DNA of 64,000 nucleotides from Eumeta japonica (GCA_005406025.1 BGZK01000016.1:744001-808000), one strand, 5' to 3'; counted from the first letter of the stretch, positions 23,047-35,141 are shown. Notes: generated by a model from the letters alone, not told the origin. Made by a program: numbers and translations.

Positions 23047-23445
23047 AAGGTGATGGTGTTTGAAAGAGGCGAAAGCACGATTGAATGCGACATATGTAGA
23101 AGGTGAGAGAGTCAAATAAGTGAAAGAGTTTTTATACTTGGGTAGTCCGTTTAGAAATGATAGTAAACATGACAGAAATATCGAAAGGAGAACGAAGTGG
23201 GAAATAGAGCGAATGGAGCCTTGCTGCTATTATGAATAATAAAAGTGTCTCACGACAAACACGTTTGGCTATCCATAATGGGGTCCTGATCCCCACGCTT
23301 ATGTACAGTAGTGAAAGTTGGGTATGGCAAAAGAAAAGTGAAAATAAAATGAATCGGTGGAAATGCGATCTCTGTGTAAATATAAGGAGTCTGTCTCTGA
23401 AAGATAGATGTAAAAACAAAGATGTCAAAGAGCGGTGTGTTGTTT
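23047..23445 (+). mobile_element. LINE-A, middle fragment, inverted
   Basis: Encodes KVMVFERGESTIECDIC, VKEFLYLGSPFRNDSKHDRN, then SVSRQTRLAIHNGVLIPTLM and YSSESWVWQKKSENKMN in broken frames. It matches 60,690-61,030 in nucleotide and protein sequence. In the element this part lies between the YADD region and the 3' end, yet here it is on the strand opposite to both neighbours. Confidence 0.75.
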
Positions 23446-23867
23446 TTTAACTTTATTTGGGATAACAAACAGTTACAATATTAAACTTTTACATTAAGTT
23501 ATCTTTACATAGTATCGTTATATTGTAACTAAGAGCATTATCCACCAGTGCACATATAATTTAATATAAGGCTACATATAATTAATAATTTTAAAATATC
23601 AGATCTAGTCTATAAATAAATACAATATTTATTTACATTTTGTTGATATAAATTTCGTTCTTATGTGTAAGAAATCACAGTGGACATAAAGCGACATTTA
23701 GTAAATACTTATTATACACGTTCATTATTTTAGTTACAAGAGCTCGTGCCTCGCGTTATTCTTACATCGTTGAAGCAGACAGAGGTAGTAAGGACGTTCG
23801 TTGCAAATGTGAGAGTGGCTGCGTGTAGCACGGTATTGCATTAGTTGACTCAGTTGAACACATTCAC
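23446..23867. other. AT-rich spacer between LINE-A fragments
   Basis: Starts 'ttgttttttaactttatttg' and has no coding content I can read. It may be a 3' part or tail of another element, but there is no firm evidence. Confidence 0.35.
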
Positions 23868-25375
23868 CCCTTTTTTTTACAAGAATCATTCATTTTGGTT
23901 ACCGTCTCCTGCAGCTCTCACGCCGACGACTCAAGGATTATTTGGTCATCGGCATACGGGGGGGCATTAGACAAACAGCTCATCCATCTTTAGTCCCATA
24001 CTCATACTCTTTCAAATTATACAGATAGCTATCCGTGAATAGATTGAATAACCACCGTGAAGCTATACATCCTTGTCTGGCACCCCTATGGATGCTAAAC
24101 CAGTCAGTGTATGCCTGTAAAGAGATATAGAGTTTGCAGTGCCTGGTACCAATTACATACTCACACCATGCATCGATAGAGTTCTCCATAGATCATTTCT
24201 TTGTACTCTATCATAATATTTTTCCAGATTTACGAAAATACAGAAAACTAAAAAACTTTTGACCTTTGGCAAAAAACTTCTCTGTAATGCTTCATAAAAA
24301 CTAAACTTGGTCCGTACACTCTATCCCTTTTCAAAATCCCTCTTATACATTCCAGATCGCATTTTCAGTTTCATTCATAAACCTTTCAATAACAAGTTTT
24401 TGCACAGTTTTTCACAACGCTGAGGAGAATTTATTAATTTGTGTAAAATGGTAATTTGTGCAAACCTGCCGAGAGCCTTTCTCTTTTTAGATAGGTAAAA
24501 TGACGGTATTACACCAGTCATTAGATACCCTACAGCTTTTTAGTGCGTTCCCACCACCCTTATCATCACTGACGAAACCTTATCATAACCGGCAGCTTTT
24601 TCAACTTCCGTACGTTTTAATGCTTTCATAATTTCATATATCATAATTTCTCTTTCATTTCCATCATCAATCATACATTCAATTGCAGTAACATTTTCAT
24701 CTGCAACTGTATCATATGAAAAAACGATTTTGAAATATTTTTTTCAGCGCTCTTTCATATGATTTTCCTCATTCAGCATTTGTCCACCATCGTCTCTTAT
24801 CACATTTATACACAATGTCTCGGAATAATTTAGGCCCCTTTTCACCATATTCCAGAAAAGTTTTTCGTTCATCCAAAAATTATCCAAGTCTCCTGTCATA
24901 GCGTTTTTTTTATTTCATTTTTTCTTATTTTTGTTTATTGTTTAGCTCTCATTTTGCATGTATATATGTACTTTCAGCCTCCTTTAGCTTATTTTTCAAA
25001 CTGCCCTTTATTTGCACTCTATGGTTGGCCTTTGCATAGAGTAAATCCAGTCATGTTTTCTTCTTTTCACTAACTACTTTCCTTACTTCGAGATTCTACC
25101 ATTAATTATCTTTCTTATTAACCTTTGTTTTCTTATCCACTCCACATACCTTTTTTCCCTAGTATACTAATACAGATTTCGTTACCTTCCACAATTCGTC
25201 GATTTCTAGATATTCATGGTGATTAATTTCACCCAAACTATTTTTCAATCGCTGTACATACTCATGTTTTACAATCTCATCCTGAAGCTTATCAACTTTT
25301 ATTTGTTCTATCTTTATGGGGACCATATTCACATGGTGATGTTAACACTAACCAAAGCTTTATTTTGGCAGACCG
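23868..25375 (-). mobile_element. LINE-A, 5' and central reverse-transcriptase fragment
   Basis: The minus strand reads, from its 5' side: KIEQIKVDKLQDEIVKHEYV and EYLEIDELWKVTKSV, a linker with NHRVQIKGQFEK, then the RT core YISLQAYTDWFSIHRGARQG with CIASRWLFNLFTDSYLYNLK, and after a shift ADDQIILESSACELQETVTK (the YADD catalytic box with its first residue lost to the shift). Multiple stops and frame changes show decay. The fragment stops at VTKMNDSCKKK, exactly where the inverted middle fragment resumes. Confidence 0.75.
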
Positions 25376-25439
25376 CTAAGAGGTGGTTCGAACGAACGAT
25401 CGAGGATCGAACGTGCCAACGTTCGATCGGTTAATCCGT

Positions 25440-25625
25440 TCAAAAGTTGTGAAAAGTTAGCGTGCGCGCACACACACGCGCGCACTCACACACAGACATC
25501 ACTCGAAAATGGTCGAAATAGATTCCTAGGACTGAAAAATTAAGATCTTGTGAACACTCGATTTTCGAATATCCGACTGAAAACGGTAACTTTGCAATTT
25601 TATGAAAATTTTTATAGCGTAAAGT
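25440..25625 (-). repeat. R4 repeat copy with CA/CG-rich run
   Basis: The reverse complement reads 'aaagttaccgttttcag' ... 'tcctaggaatctatttcgac' 'cattttcgagtgatgtctg' and a TG-rich run. It aligns with 48,180-48,310. The small minus frame here is repeat-derived. Confidence 0.7.
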
Positions 25626-27344
25626 ATGCTTTACTTTTTTAAAATTCAAAGTGCACTTTATACTTTAGTATAATTCATACTTTACTTATACTTTGAATTA
25701 AAGAAAAATGGACGAGTTACGGATTGGTGGTACATTAATAAACTTATATTTAAGAATTGATGAAATATGTTATTGAATTTATTTATACCCGATGACCACC
25801 GTCTGGTCGCGGTTAAAGATTGACCAACAATATTATACGATCTGGACTTCATAAGACTTTCCAATGCGTCCCGACCCTTCTCCACCACATGCATCGCTCA
25901 ATAAATGTGTTTCGCCAATCTCTATCTGTATACTTTTTGAAAACTCTTGACTGACTTTGACCATTGATCGCCATGTTCAGGCTGCTAAGAATGGAACCTT
26001 GATTTATTTTTTTTTAGTTAGTACGGAAAATAATATATTTCTGGTCTAGCAGATCTGGTCTAATTTGGGAGATTCTGGTTAACGTTTTTTATTAATTCAT
26101 TAATGATTATTGATTCATTAATTAATGAACAGGTATTTCAACATTTTCAAAATTCACCCTGAAAAAAATGAATACGATGTGTCAAAGTTTCTATGGGCAA
26201 TAATATTTTCTTTAATATTAGACATATTTTAGCTTAAGCACTAATATAATACCAACATAAAGTTATGTAATATATGATATATTTTTACTGTGTCTATATT
26301 TTCGTCCGGTAATTTATTTTCTTGGTCTTAAATCTACATTGAGAATAGAAATATTTTTGTCATTTATTTAATACAAAAACAATTAAAATACTCAAAGGAT
26401 CATTCGTACATATAAAGTATCATTAGATTATGTAAATACAATTACTTAAACACAATACTATGTAAACACGTACACAAATCCATAAACTTTTAATGCAAAA
26501 CGCGATTTAATTAATATACTTCATTACAAATAATTACACACCTAACGGAGGCCAAATCAAACGCCTCCAAAGTCAAGCCAGCAGAGTTTAGTAATTCTGT
26601 GTTGGTCTTCGTAAGGTAAACATGGAAACAAGGCCTGAAAACTAAGTTACGGCCAACGGCGTCGGCGCCTAATTAAGGCCGATGGCTGAAAAATAGCTTC
26701 GTCTTGGAATTTTTATAGAATCTACAATTTTTTTGGGTTTTATTCAAAGTGGGTCGACATTTCCGGTTTTGAATTCTGTTTTTTTAAGTTTTCGACTCTA
26801 TTTTGGACATTACTGTTTTCCAAAACAAGCGTAGAACATAATCTCTATGCATTACATCAATTTACTGTACAGATATTTATATCGTAAACTGAGGTGTCAT
26901 TAAGATTACATGTCACAACTGCTTCATTCGATTACTTAAACTATAAATTATGTCTATTATGTCTACAAGGTATTATAATTATAATTAGGTGTTATAATTA
27001 TAATACGTTGTTACTGGAGAAATAATGTGTTTCGTAGTGTTATTTGTACAATACAATATCGATTGATAAATTGATAAATAATGATTACACATAATAGAGA
27101 AAAATTGCCTATACCTCATGACCATAATAAATTATTTACTTTCTTTAATTATTGTTAGTCAAAGTAGAATTGTCCTTAGAAAATAGCCCTGTATACGCAT
27201 CTCATAGATTACTGACGCTTTACCAGGAGTTCAAGGTAAGAATTTGGGAATAAATAAATTCCTTTGTCAGCTCACGTGGCCTCATTTTATTGCCATGTCG
27301 CTTTAATTAAAATCTATTCAGCTCTTAGTCCAGACAAAGAAATA
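25626..27344. other. AT-rich non-coding DNA
   Basis: No gene recognised. It includes a TAAT-rich stretch at 26,090-26,135 ('cattaatgattattgattca') and the perfect hairpin at 26,970-27,006. Confidence 0.4.
26970..27006. repeat. perfect 15-bp inverted repeat
   Basis: Arm GTATTATAATTATAA (26,970-26,984), a 7-nt spacer, then the exact complement TTATAATTATAATAC (26,992-27,006). The arms are also internally symmetrical. Confidence 0.85.
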
Positions 27345-27545
27345 CGCAGACCTTTTTTCTAAATCATATACAGTTTATCATTTGCAGAATTAGATATTTT
27401 TACTGTACATAAATTTTAACCAAGATTGGTCAAACCGTTCTTTAGTTATAAAGAAAAACATATACCCAGAAGAAAAACAACCATATCTATATACACACAA
27501 ACATACATACACGCACAGAAAAACGGATATAAAAAATTGAAATAT
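27345..27545 (-). repeat. interspersed repeat fragment ('AAGAACGGTTTGACC' type)
   Basis: The reverse complement contains 'gcgtgtatgtatgtttgtgt' and 'ataactaaagaacggtttga', shared with 5510-5665. Confidence 0.5.
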
Positions 27546-27719
27546 TAGAATTGGACTCAGTTAGCCATAAAACGAATAGTTATCATAAAAGTTGACAAAA
27601 AAAAAAACTTTGTATAAATAGACGCTATAGCTTATATAGTTGTATAGATTAATACACTGTCAATAAGGTACCTGCGTGACTTTTGATAATCTCGATTACG
27701 ATTTTCGAAACGACAAGTG

Positions 27720-27975
27720 GACGGAGTTCGTATCTCGATTACACCCGTTCGGAATAGACCTAGCGTGCGCAGCCTCCGGGGCCGAGCGCCCGCCGGCGGC
27801 GCGGGCAGCGGCCTCGTAAAGGCGCGGGCCCGCCGCGGCGCCCCGTAAACTTTAGTGCGGCGCGCGCGCTGCGGCCCGCGTTCTGATGCGGTTACACGAT
27901 CGTCTAATTCCGGCGCGTGCGCCGTTATTGGGCGATTAAACTATTACGGTCGCGCACGACCGGCGTCGAGTTTGT
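27720..27975. promoter_or_regulatory. CpG island-like tract
   Basis: The most CpG-dense stretch of the window, in strongly AT-rich surroundings. It contains repeated CGTAAA/TTTACG-like hexamers and 'gggcgattaaactattacgg'. There is no open frame with a protein signal and no TATA motif. It could be a conserved regulatory element or a promoter. The short plus-strand frames at 27,999-28,204 just beyond are not supported. Confidence 0.35.
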
Positions 27976-29293
27976 AGACTTGGCAACTTAGCTTTAACTT
28001 GTGTGTGGTTCATTGCTGTGGAGTAGTCCGCGACTCGTCTGTTACGCAAAAGTCACTTTTTACTATTGCCAACCTACAGGTAGAGCAGCGGGTTTATTGT
28101 GCAGAAATCGCCATAAGGTTTATACTTACACAATCGATCACGTCTATGCCTTATCATGCGTTAGCGTGCATTGTGTGGACCATGTGAACAGTGCGGAGAG
28201 ATGAGATAAAGCTGACAGTCGACTTGGTATCAGATGTTCTCAAACCATCCCGAGGCGTGTGACCGAGCTCAACGACCGACATGAGACGAGCCAGGACCGA
28301 CGCACCTTCGGCTGCCCATGTCTGAGCTGATCGAGGCAGACACCACTGGCTGGCCCAGGGCGTTTACATATCTGACTGAGTGTGTGTTTTAACCTCGGGC
28401 ATCGCTGCCGTTTCGTTATGTGGCCTCTAATATCTTATTTACGTTTATGCTTTAGGGTGAAAATGTTAATCATGTTGTTATACAGACACGTCAGAAATTA
28501 ATATTTCTAATTGTACAAATTTCTGAATATAAAACAAACACTATAAAAGCAATCGTTGATATACAATAATATTCAAATAGATAATCTTAAATACTTCATT
28601 GAATATTTTTTTTATAATTGAAGTATTTTAGACGACACATCACAATTTGTTACAAAAAGTACGCGATAGAGTTTTCTAGTTTTCGCGTTTGAGCTCATTA
28701 TAAAATTGACAAAAATAAGGGTATCTTCCTCCCCCACTCCACACTGCCACACTGGCGAATTCGCGGCTCATTAGAACATCAAGCTACGATTTTGTCTCTA
28801 ATGTCGTTTGCGTGAACACGGGTCTCGAGATCATTGCAAAGGACATGCGCGACTAAGCGCTACTTAAAACTGCTAAGTATTATTTCAAAAAGCTATCGCT
28901 TCTAGTCAACTTATACTACTAGTGTGTAATATAATATGTTAAAGGGAATAGAAATTACTGAAAAATAGTGCTTAACATGGACTAAGTCACAAACTCGTTT
29001 TTGGGGCACTGTGTTCGCTTGACCATTTAAATATATTTAAGATCGTTATTAAATTATTACTTGATAAAAAAAAAGTATTACAAAATGTCTAATTACTTTC
29101 TGGGTAAATATCCTTTGACATAATCAGCTCGAATTTTTATCGGGTTATTTCTTTTTGCAATTCATTTGTATTTGATTGCATTTGTATACAGTTTAATTTG
29201 ACAATAATCACCTTCAAGTTTTTTGCTAGTTCTATTTACGAAAACCTTCTTAACTAATGGTAACTTCATAAATTAATGACTAATTTTAAGACT

Positions 29294-29368
29294 TATGTAT
29301 AATCTATAAAATGAATATTATATTTTTGAATTATGTATAATCTATGAATAAAGATTATATTTTGAATT
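29294..29368. repeat. two-copy tandem repeat, about 38 bp unit
   Basis: 'tatgtataatctataaaatg' ... 'atattatatttttgaat' (29,294-29,331) is repeated as 'tatgtataatctatgaataa' ... 'attatattttgaatt' (29,332-29,368). Confidence 0.75.
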
Positions 29369-29744
29369 TGGTGTTTAATCTCTTTGATCAATAGTGATGT
29401 ATTGGATATGTCGATATGCCGAATACTAGATTCAATTGTATCAGACTGCACAACAAAAATTGTGTAGTTTTGACACAATAGATATAAACGGTGACTTACG
29501 CTGTCTCGCGTAACTATTTATGAACAATGTTCTGTTCTCGGACGTACAATGTCCTTTGTACTATCAATTTCGATGTTACCTCATCAAATGTACAAAGTTT
29601 ACCGCATACAAAATCTGCTCCGACAGACAGCGCTGTAATTGCAGTCCAAATTTTAATTTTATACGAAATAAACGGATATAAAGACCATTCCAAGGGACCA
29701 GCATAGCTGCTACATCCTCCCCGGGCTATCTACGAGTCTACTGC

Positions 29745-29960
29745 TATCCTAGCGTCGTACGTGATACATCGAACGTCTACACCGACGTTGTAGATATCCG
29801 GAGTGCGTTTCTAACCTGTTTACATCGGCCGACGCTGCGGCCGTCGCGTCGCGTCACGTCGATGCACCCCAATGCGTTTTCCCTCGGCCGTCGGAGGGGC
29901 GGTGATGTATGGCGAGGGTGCTGGCACACGAACGAAACTCGACGCTATGGGCTTCGTGAG
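29745..29960. promoter_or_regulatory. CpG-rich tract
   Basis: CpG-dense sequence with the repeats 'gtcgcgtcgcgtcacgtcg' and 'ctcggccgtcggaggggcgg'. No coding frame is supported; the minus frame 29,854-30,087 is a composition effect. Confidence 0.3.
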
Positions 29961-31680
29961 GTATCGATCGGAGGGAGCTTACAAGACATTCTGAATGAAT
30001 TAGGGAAAAGTTAAATTCGATATTCTCGCTTACCCTTAGGCATTTCCAAATCGAACAATGCTGTTGATGAATGATGTTGTACGTCATGAAGATGGATCTT
30101 ATGTATTATATATAAAGAACCTAGAGTATTAGAATGGTTACTGAAATCGTCTTACCTAATCTAAATAGATTATCGAAAACTTTAAGCGACCCTATAAAGA
30201 GTTAAAGATAATGATAGGCTTGATAATTACCATGATGTTGAGTTGTCGTATAATATTCGATGACTTAATACCATGGCAGCGACGGAAATGACCTTTAAAA
30301 ATAATATATAGGTTTGATGTGTTTTGACGTGAATACGTCTTTAAATTTTTTTCCATAGTGGGAGGCAATTCAGAATTCGATGCTGCAGCTACGTATCTAT
30401 CAAAAATTTAATTACACCATTCGATAGCTAAATAATCAAATAATTCGTTACGTTCAGTGAGGGCTGTGAGCATCGCACGTAACGGCGGGGGAAGAGCCGA
30501 TGTTCTGAGCTCGTGTCGCTGTGTTACATTTATTGTTTTGGATAAATATTGACTCCGAGAAGCTACGATATTCTCTTGAGCTTCAATCGTCCGTGAGCTC
30601 TTGTCAAAGTCTATTGATTGCTTATACAAAATGTCGGTGACAACAAATTATAGAAAATTATATATAAAGTCAAAGCCAAAACCTGAAATAATATCGGCCT
30701 ATAATCGTCAAAAAGCCAAATCAAAATATAAAAATCGTATACGGTTGGATAGAGCTTCTCAATAAGAGCCCAGGGATACCCATAAAACACTACATTACTG
30801 TTGGGGATGTAAAAGAATGAAGGCGTCTGAACAGATCAACGACGGTGCCAGTACACCAGTTGCTGGCGCGACCGATGCTATGCAAGCGGATGATATAATA
30901 GCTTCTACATCAACGCTGAACTGTGCGGTATCGATTAAGTGCGAACACCGGTTATTAAAGTCACATTTAGCAGTAGCTAGTGTGCGTTTCACTACTACGT
31001 TCCTAACCGCACGAAATCCGAAGGACTTCTTACTATTCAAAAACAATTATACATATAATTGGCTCAGAGAAAATATTAACCATTAAGTACACGTATTCAA
31101 GTAAAATACACGGCTGTGTCCAAGATACAGCCAAACCTCGATTTTTTTTTTGAAAGTAGCTTAGTCTGTTCGAAGGAACCACATATATTTTTTATGTGTC
31201 AACATTTCATTCTTTAACCGTATAGTTGTAGAACTCATTATCGCCGTTAAAGAATAATGACGGTATCTCAATTAGTAAGTTCAGATAAACACGGCACTGC
31301 TGTCCTGAAGTACCGAGAGACCCGCGACGTCAGACTACAATCTCGTCTCCTGTAACTACTCTGTAAACTATTAACCTAAATATCTTCTCTGTACTGAATA
31401 CTTTCGTAGTGCCATTATATTGGTATTCTGATGGAATTTGATACACATAACTCATTTAACTTTAAATGTTTATTTATCAGTTTCAGATATTTCTGTTTGG
31501 CTAACGCCTGTTTTAAGAGTTTCATGGCCAAAGGTGTGAAAGGAATGTCCACATGTTCGATTATAATGAAATTGTAGGTGAGTCAGAACACAATTGTTGT
31601 GAAAAGAAATTAATATCAAAATTCATATGCGTTTCCATTTACAACATACAGGGACGAAAGTTACATTTCATCCTTGTACA
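29961..31680. other. non-coding, nothing recognised
   Basis: Several frames of 70-90 codons occur on both strands (30,408-31,086), including two that overlap each other. None has recognisable motifs. No repeat was identified. Confidence 0.35.
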
Positions 31681-31689
31681 TTATTTTTT

Positions 31690-31830
31690 ATAGCATAGTC
31701 GAGGTGTAAACGAGCAGGCGAACAATCAGAGAGTAGATGGTCACGCCGCCCTTGGACATTCGGAATTGTGGGGGTCACCAGTGCGTTGCCGGCCTCTTGG
31801 AAGAAAATAGGAAAATAGTGTCTAGACTAA
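31690..31830 (+). repeat. R1 repeat copy, left half
   Basis: 'gtagatggtcacgccgccct' 'tggacattcg' and 'ggtcaccagtgcgttgccgg' correspond to the very common lepidopteran repeat with 'caccgccgcccatggacac' and 'gtgcgttgccggcc'. It aligns with the reverse complement of 32,560-32,640. Confidence 0.65.
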
Positions 31831-32289
31831 ACTAAAGAGAGGAGCATGTCGATTGATGTCGTCGGACATGTATTCAAAAATATGTTAAAGGTTCTTAAAG
31901 AGTTTTCCTGTGAGATTTACATTTTTATTGTTTTCTAAAGTCGTTAATCTATGGTCCTCTCTTCTGAGTTTTGAACCAAATATTTTTAAAATGCGAAAGG
32001 TATTACATGCATATTTTATAAATAAATTCTAAGAAATTATGTTCGCAAGTGTTTTAGATATTTACATTGCTCATATATAAATACTTTTCAGTTAATACAG
32101 TGACTATCTAACTTTAAAAATGTTTTTGTTCATATCATTTTAGATTATATTTTTTAAATGTATGGGAAGTAACGCGTCAACTATTTCAATTCAACTTGGT
32201 GTTATTGCAAATTTCACGTCATGTTATTCGTCGATACGGAAACTTGAAAGCGGGGGTCCGATTTGTATATGGCTTGATTTTTTTATTTA

Positions 32290-32645
32290 TTTTTTGGCTC
32301 CACAACAACATTTCGTGTTGCGGTGCAACCATACTGTGGTCAACTTGGCTGTAGCACGAAAATGTGCTGGCACGACCGGTAAGATACCATACTCTAGCAG
32401 AACACAACTGTGAATTGATTGGCTCCGCTGTTGTATTTCGTCTAGAGAGTGAGAGTTCCAATGGCTCATTCCTTGACATCCCACTTTCCTTTCCATCAAC
32501 TCACTTTCCATCCGTCGACCCACTCCCTTCTCGATCAGACATCTTAAACCTACCGGAGACATCGGCAACGCACTGGTAACTTTTCTAGGGTTGCGAGTGC
32601 CCATAGGCGACGGTGACCACCCATATTCTCTGATGGCTCTCATGT
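32290..32645 (-). repeat. R1 repeat copy, nearly complete
   Basis: The reverse complement carries the left part ('tgggtggtcaccgtcgccta' 'tgggcactcgcaac', 'accagtgcgttgccgatg') and, 100 bp on, the right part ('ttttcgtgctacagccaagt' 'tgaccacagtatg') shared with 4285-4490. This copy shows that the 4.3-kb and 31.7-kb fragments belong to one family. All overlapping frames, including the 118-codon minus frame, are repeat shadows. Confidence 0.7.
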
Positions 32646-34145
32646 TTGTTTTCCTCTCGAAACGCTGTAGAAATCAATAATGACATCAACAAGAAGTTGA
32701 GCTAATCTACTTAACTCTTCATTAAACCTGAAAAACTGGACGAATCTATTTCTCCTAAAATAATCACAACTATGAAATTATTGTAATACTTTTTTAAATG
32801 GTTCTCAATTATAACTTTTTATGAATACTGAATAACCATCATAAAAGTATACCTTTGCAACGATACCTAAAATATTTTTTCTGGTTAAATTTGAATATCA
32901 CTCGATTACCCATAGATTGCGCCCAAAATATAGCCTATGTTTCAAATTAAGACGTCACTTATTTTCTAAAGAAAATTTAAGAGATTCGATTCAATATAAT
33001 TTTTGTTAAATGTATTTATAAAAGTTCCCCAATTTTTTTATAGTATTTTTGTAAAATTATAAGACGGTTTCCATAAGATGGCTGCTTGTAAAGTTTTATA
33101 ATAATTGATTAATCAATGGCAGTTAAATTTCATAGTCAAAATATTTTTTTTTTTTGACTATGAAACGATATTACAATTATAAATTGTTTCAAAAATTAAA
33201 ACGATATTTCTAATGAAAATGAAAAAAATCGAAATGGACCAAAAAGGTTCAAGGCTCTACGCGAGCTGTCGGTCTGTGAACGGCCGGGTACGCAACGCAG
33301 CCGAGCGACATCACGCGTCGTTGAAATCATAAAAATACGAGTAACATAAAATCGCATAAAGTAAGCAGAAAAATATGAATTGACAGCGAAAAATACAGAA
33401 CACGCAAATAACATAAATGAGTAAACCCGCCGCATATCACAATTTTTTTTCGTCCGCAGCCGGCGCCCTTGTCGCCCCACCGACATCCGGATCAGTGTGT
33501 CGTAGCGCACGACAGGTGGCGCCGCGCTCACGTTTCTGCGTGTGTTAGACGCTGGCAACATTCACGGCTGTGATTATTTACTGTGCTCTATTGGGGTTAA
33601 TTCTTTTCGCCATTCATTCACCATAAGTATGTTAATTGCATGGATTTACCAAGCGAAATATTTAAAAAAGTAATTTAAGGGCATCTATTCTTATCTATTG
33701 CGGCTGTACTTCGTCCGAGGCTCGTCTTGTGGATCCTGTTAGCAGATATTAGTTCCTCAATTGGAGTTGTTGATGTTATATTAATTTCCTACAGTTTTCC
33801 ATCACTAATAGCGGGCTATCGAAGTAGATTCTTACCCTTAAAAAGAATGCCTATATGTGAACTACTTCTATCATTTTTTCGTTATATCGAATTATTATTT
33901 TTTTGTTTTGGGACTGATTTAATTAGTTTAGTGTTAAAATAACATTTCGTTTAATACTTATAAACTCATAAAACGTCACATCGATCACATTGATTTTCCA
34001 GACACCGATGAAAATATCTCTATCAAATATTTGGTGAACAACCGGTCGTGCAACGAATCAGAAAGTTTAATTCGGAATAAAAAATAAATAAGGCACCTGG
34101 GAAACGGCTAATTAAGTTATTTTTAAGCCGCCTGCTAAAGACGAG
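32646..34145. other. non-coding with one perfect hairpin
   Basis: AT-rich, with a CpG-richer patch at 33,250-33,320 and 33,450-33,560. TTTCATAGTCAAAA (33,128-33,141) and TTTTGACTATGAAA (33,152-33,165) form a perfect 14-bp stem with a T-rich loop. The 121-codon minus frame (33,196-33,561) has no recognisable motifs. Confidence 0.4.
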
Positions 34146-34159
34146 TTTATTTAACAAAA

Positions 34160-34335
34160 CTAGGGCCCGCCCCGCGACACCCTCCGGCTATAAATACGCG
34201 GGCGCCGGAGGGCGTGATTGATGCTGTCTGTGCGCGGGGCAGCGCCGCGGGTGTTCGAAAGCGGCAAGTGATGGGGCCGCGGCTTCGCATTTGATCGGTT
34301 ACGCGACTCCGAATGACCGCTGGAACGGTAGAGTG
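34160..34335. promoter_or_regulatory. CpG-rich tract with TATA box inside a GC hairpin
   Basis: TATAAATA at 34,189-34,196 lies between the perfect 9-bp complementary arms CCCTCCGGC (34,180-34,188) and GCCGGAGGG (34,204-34,212). The flanks are CpG-dense. It is a plausible core promoter, but no transcript start, downstream exon or gene can be shown, and the direction is unknown because the motif is readable on either strand. Confidence 0.35.
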
Positions 34336-34559
34336 TATTCAAAAATTAAATAAAAAAGTTCAAAAGTTTTTGAACTTTTCAACCGACTACAACCGAACCA
34401 TAAAACAGTTACCATCTAATTGGGCTGTGCGAGAAACGAAAGCGTATAAGTGAATTCAAACGATGACAATTTTTTGGATTGCCTTTAAGTTATGATCTGA
34501 ACATTATGGGCTATATTTTAATAGTGGAATATGACAGTTTCAGAAATGTACACACATGA

Positions 34560-34720
34560 CAGAGACCGGTGGTTAAGTGCCTCGCGTCTGAACGAGGAGC
34601 CGCCGTTATCACCACGTTGACGCGAAATCGAAGCCCTTCCATCTCAAATACAAAATTGTGGGAGGGTACGCCCCAATATTGGGGTGATTATAACTCGCCA
34701 CGAAAATTCGTACGATAAAG
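34560..34720 (+). repeat. possible SINE-like fragment
   Basis: 'gaccggtggttaagtgcctc' 'gcgtctgaacgagg' and 'acgcgaaatcgaagccctt' look like degenerate tRNA A- and B-box regions. A 14-bp palindrome CCCCAATATTGGGG lies at 34,671-34,684. No second copy was seen in the window, so the call is weak. Confidence 0.3.
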
Positions 34721-35141
34721 TAACGCGTCGTAACGGCTGCGAAGTTCATATCTCTTCGTTTATTTTGCCAATAAATGATATAATAAAATGTTGTTTACTG
34801 GCAATAAAGAGATGTGTACGTAAATAAAAATGTAAGGCTCTATCGAGAGAGGGGGGATGCCTTTCGTCAAATCTTTATAAGTACTATGAAAAATAATAGC
34901 ACGCTTCCTTAGGTCTAGGCTTTCCGTAGACACGTTTTTAATATCAATAATAATAAAAACTTGTAGATTATTTAAGGAACAAACGAAAACGTAAAAAAAA
35001 ATTAAATTAAAAAAAAATTGGTTGCCTGTAAAGTCGGTATACGGGCGAAAGTTTTACGTGACAACGACTTTGAATGGTAAAATCATTTTAATGTGAATAT
35101 TCATTCGTATAGTAGGAAGAAGGATGAAATAATAGTAACAA

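Noticed and set aside
30408..31086. Several 70-90 codon frames on both strands
   Set aside because: Overlapping frames on opposite strands, no motifs, no splice context.
32162..32643. Frames up to 118 codons on both strands
   Set aside because: They lie in repeat R1, which is also present at 4.3 and 31.7 kb.
33196..33561. 121-codon minus frame
   Set aside because: Arg/Ser/Phe-rich reading of alternating CpG-rich and AT-rich DNA. No recognisable domain.
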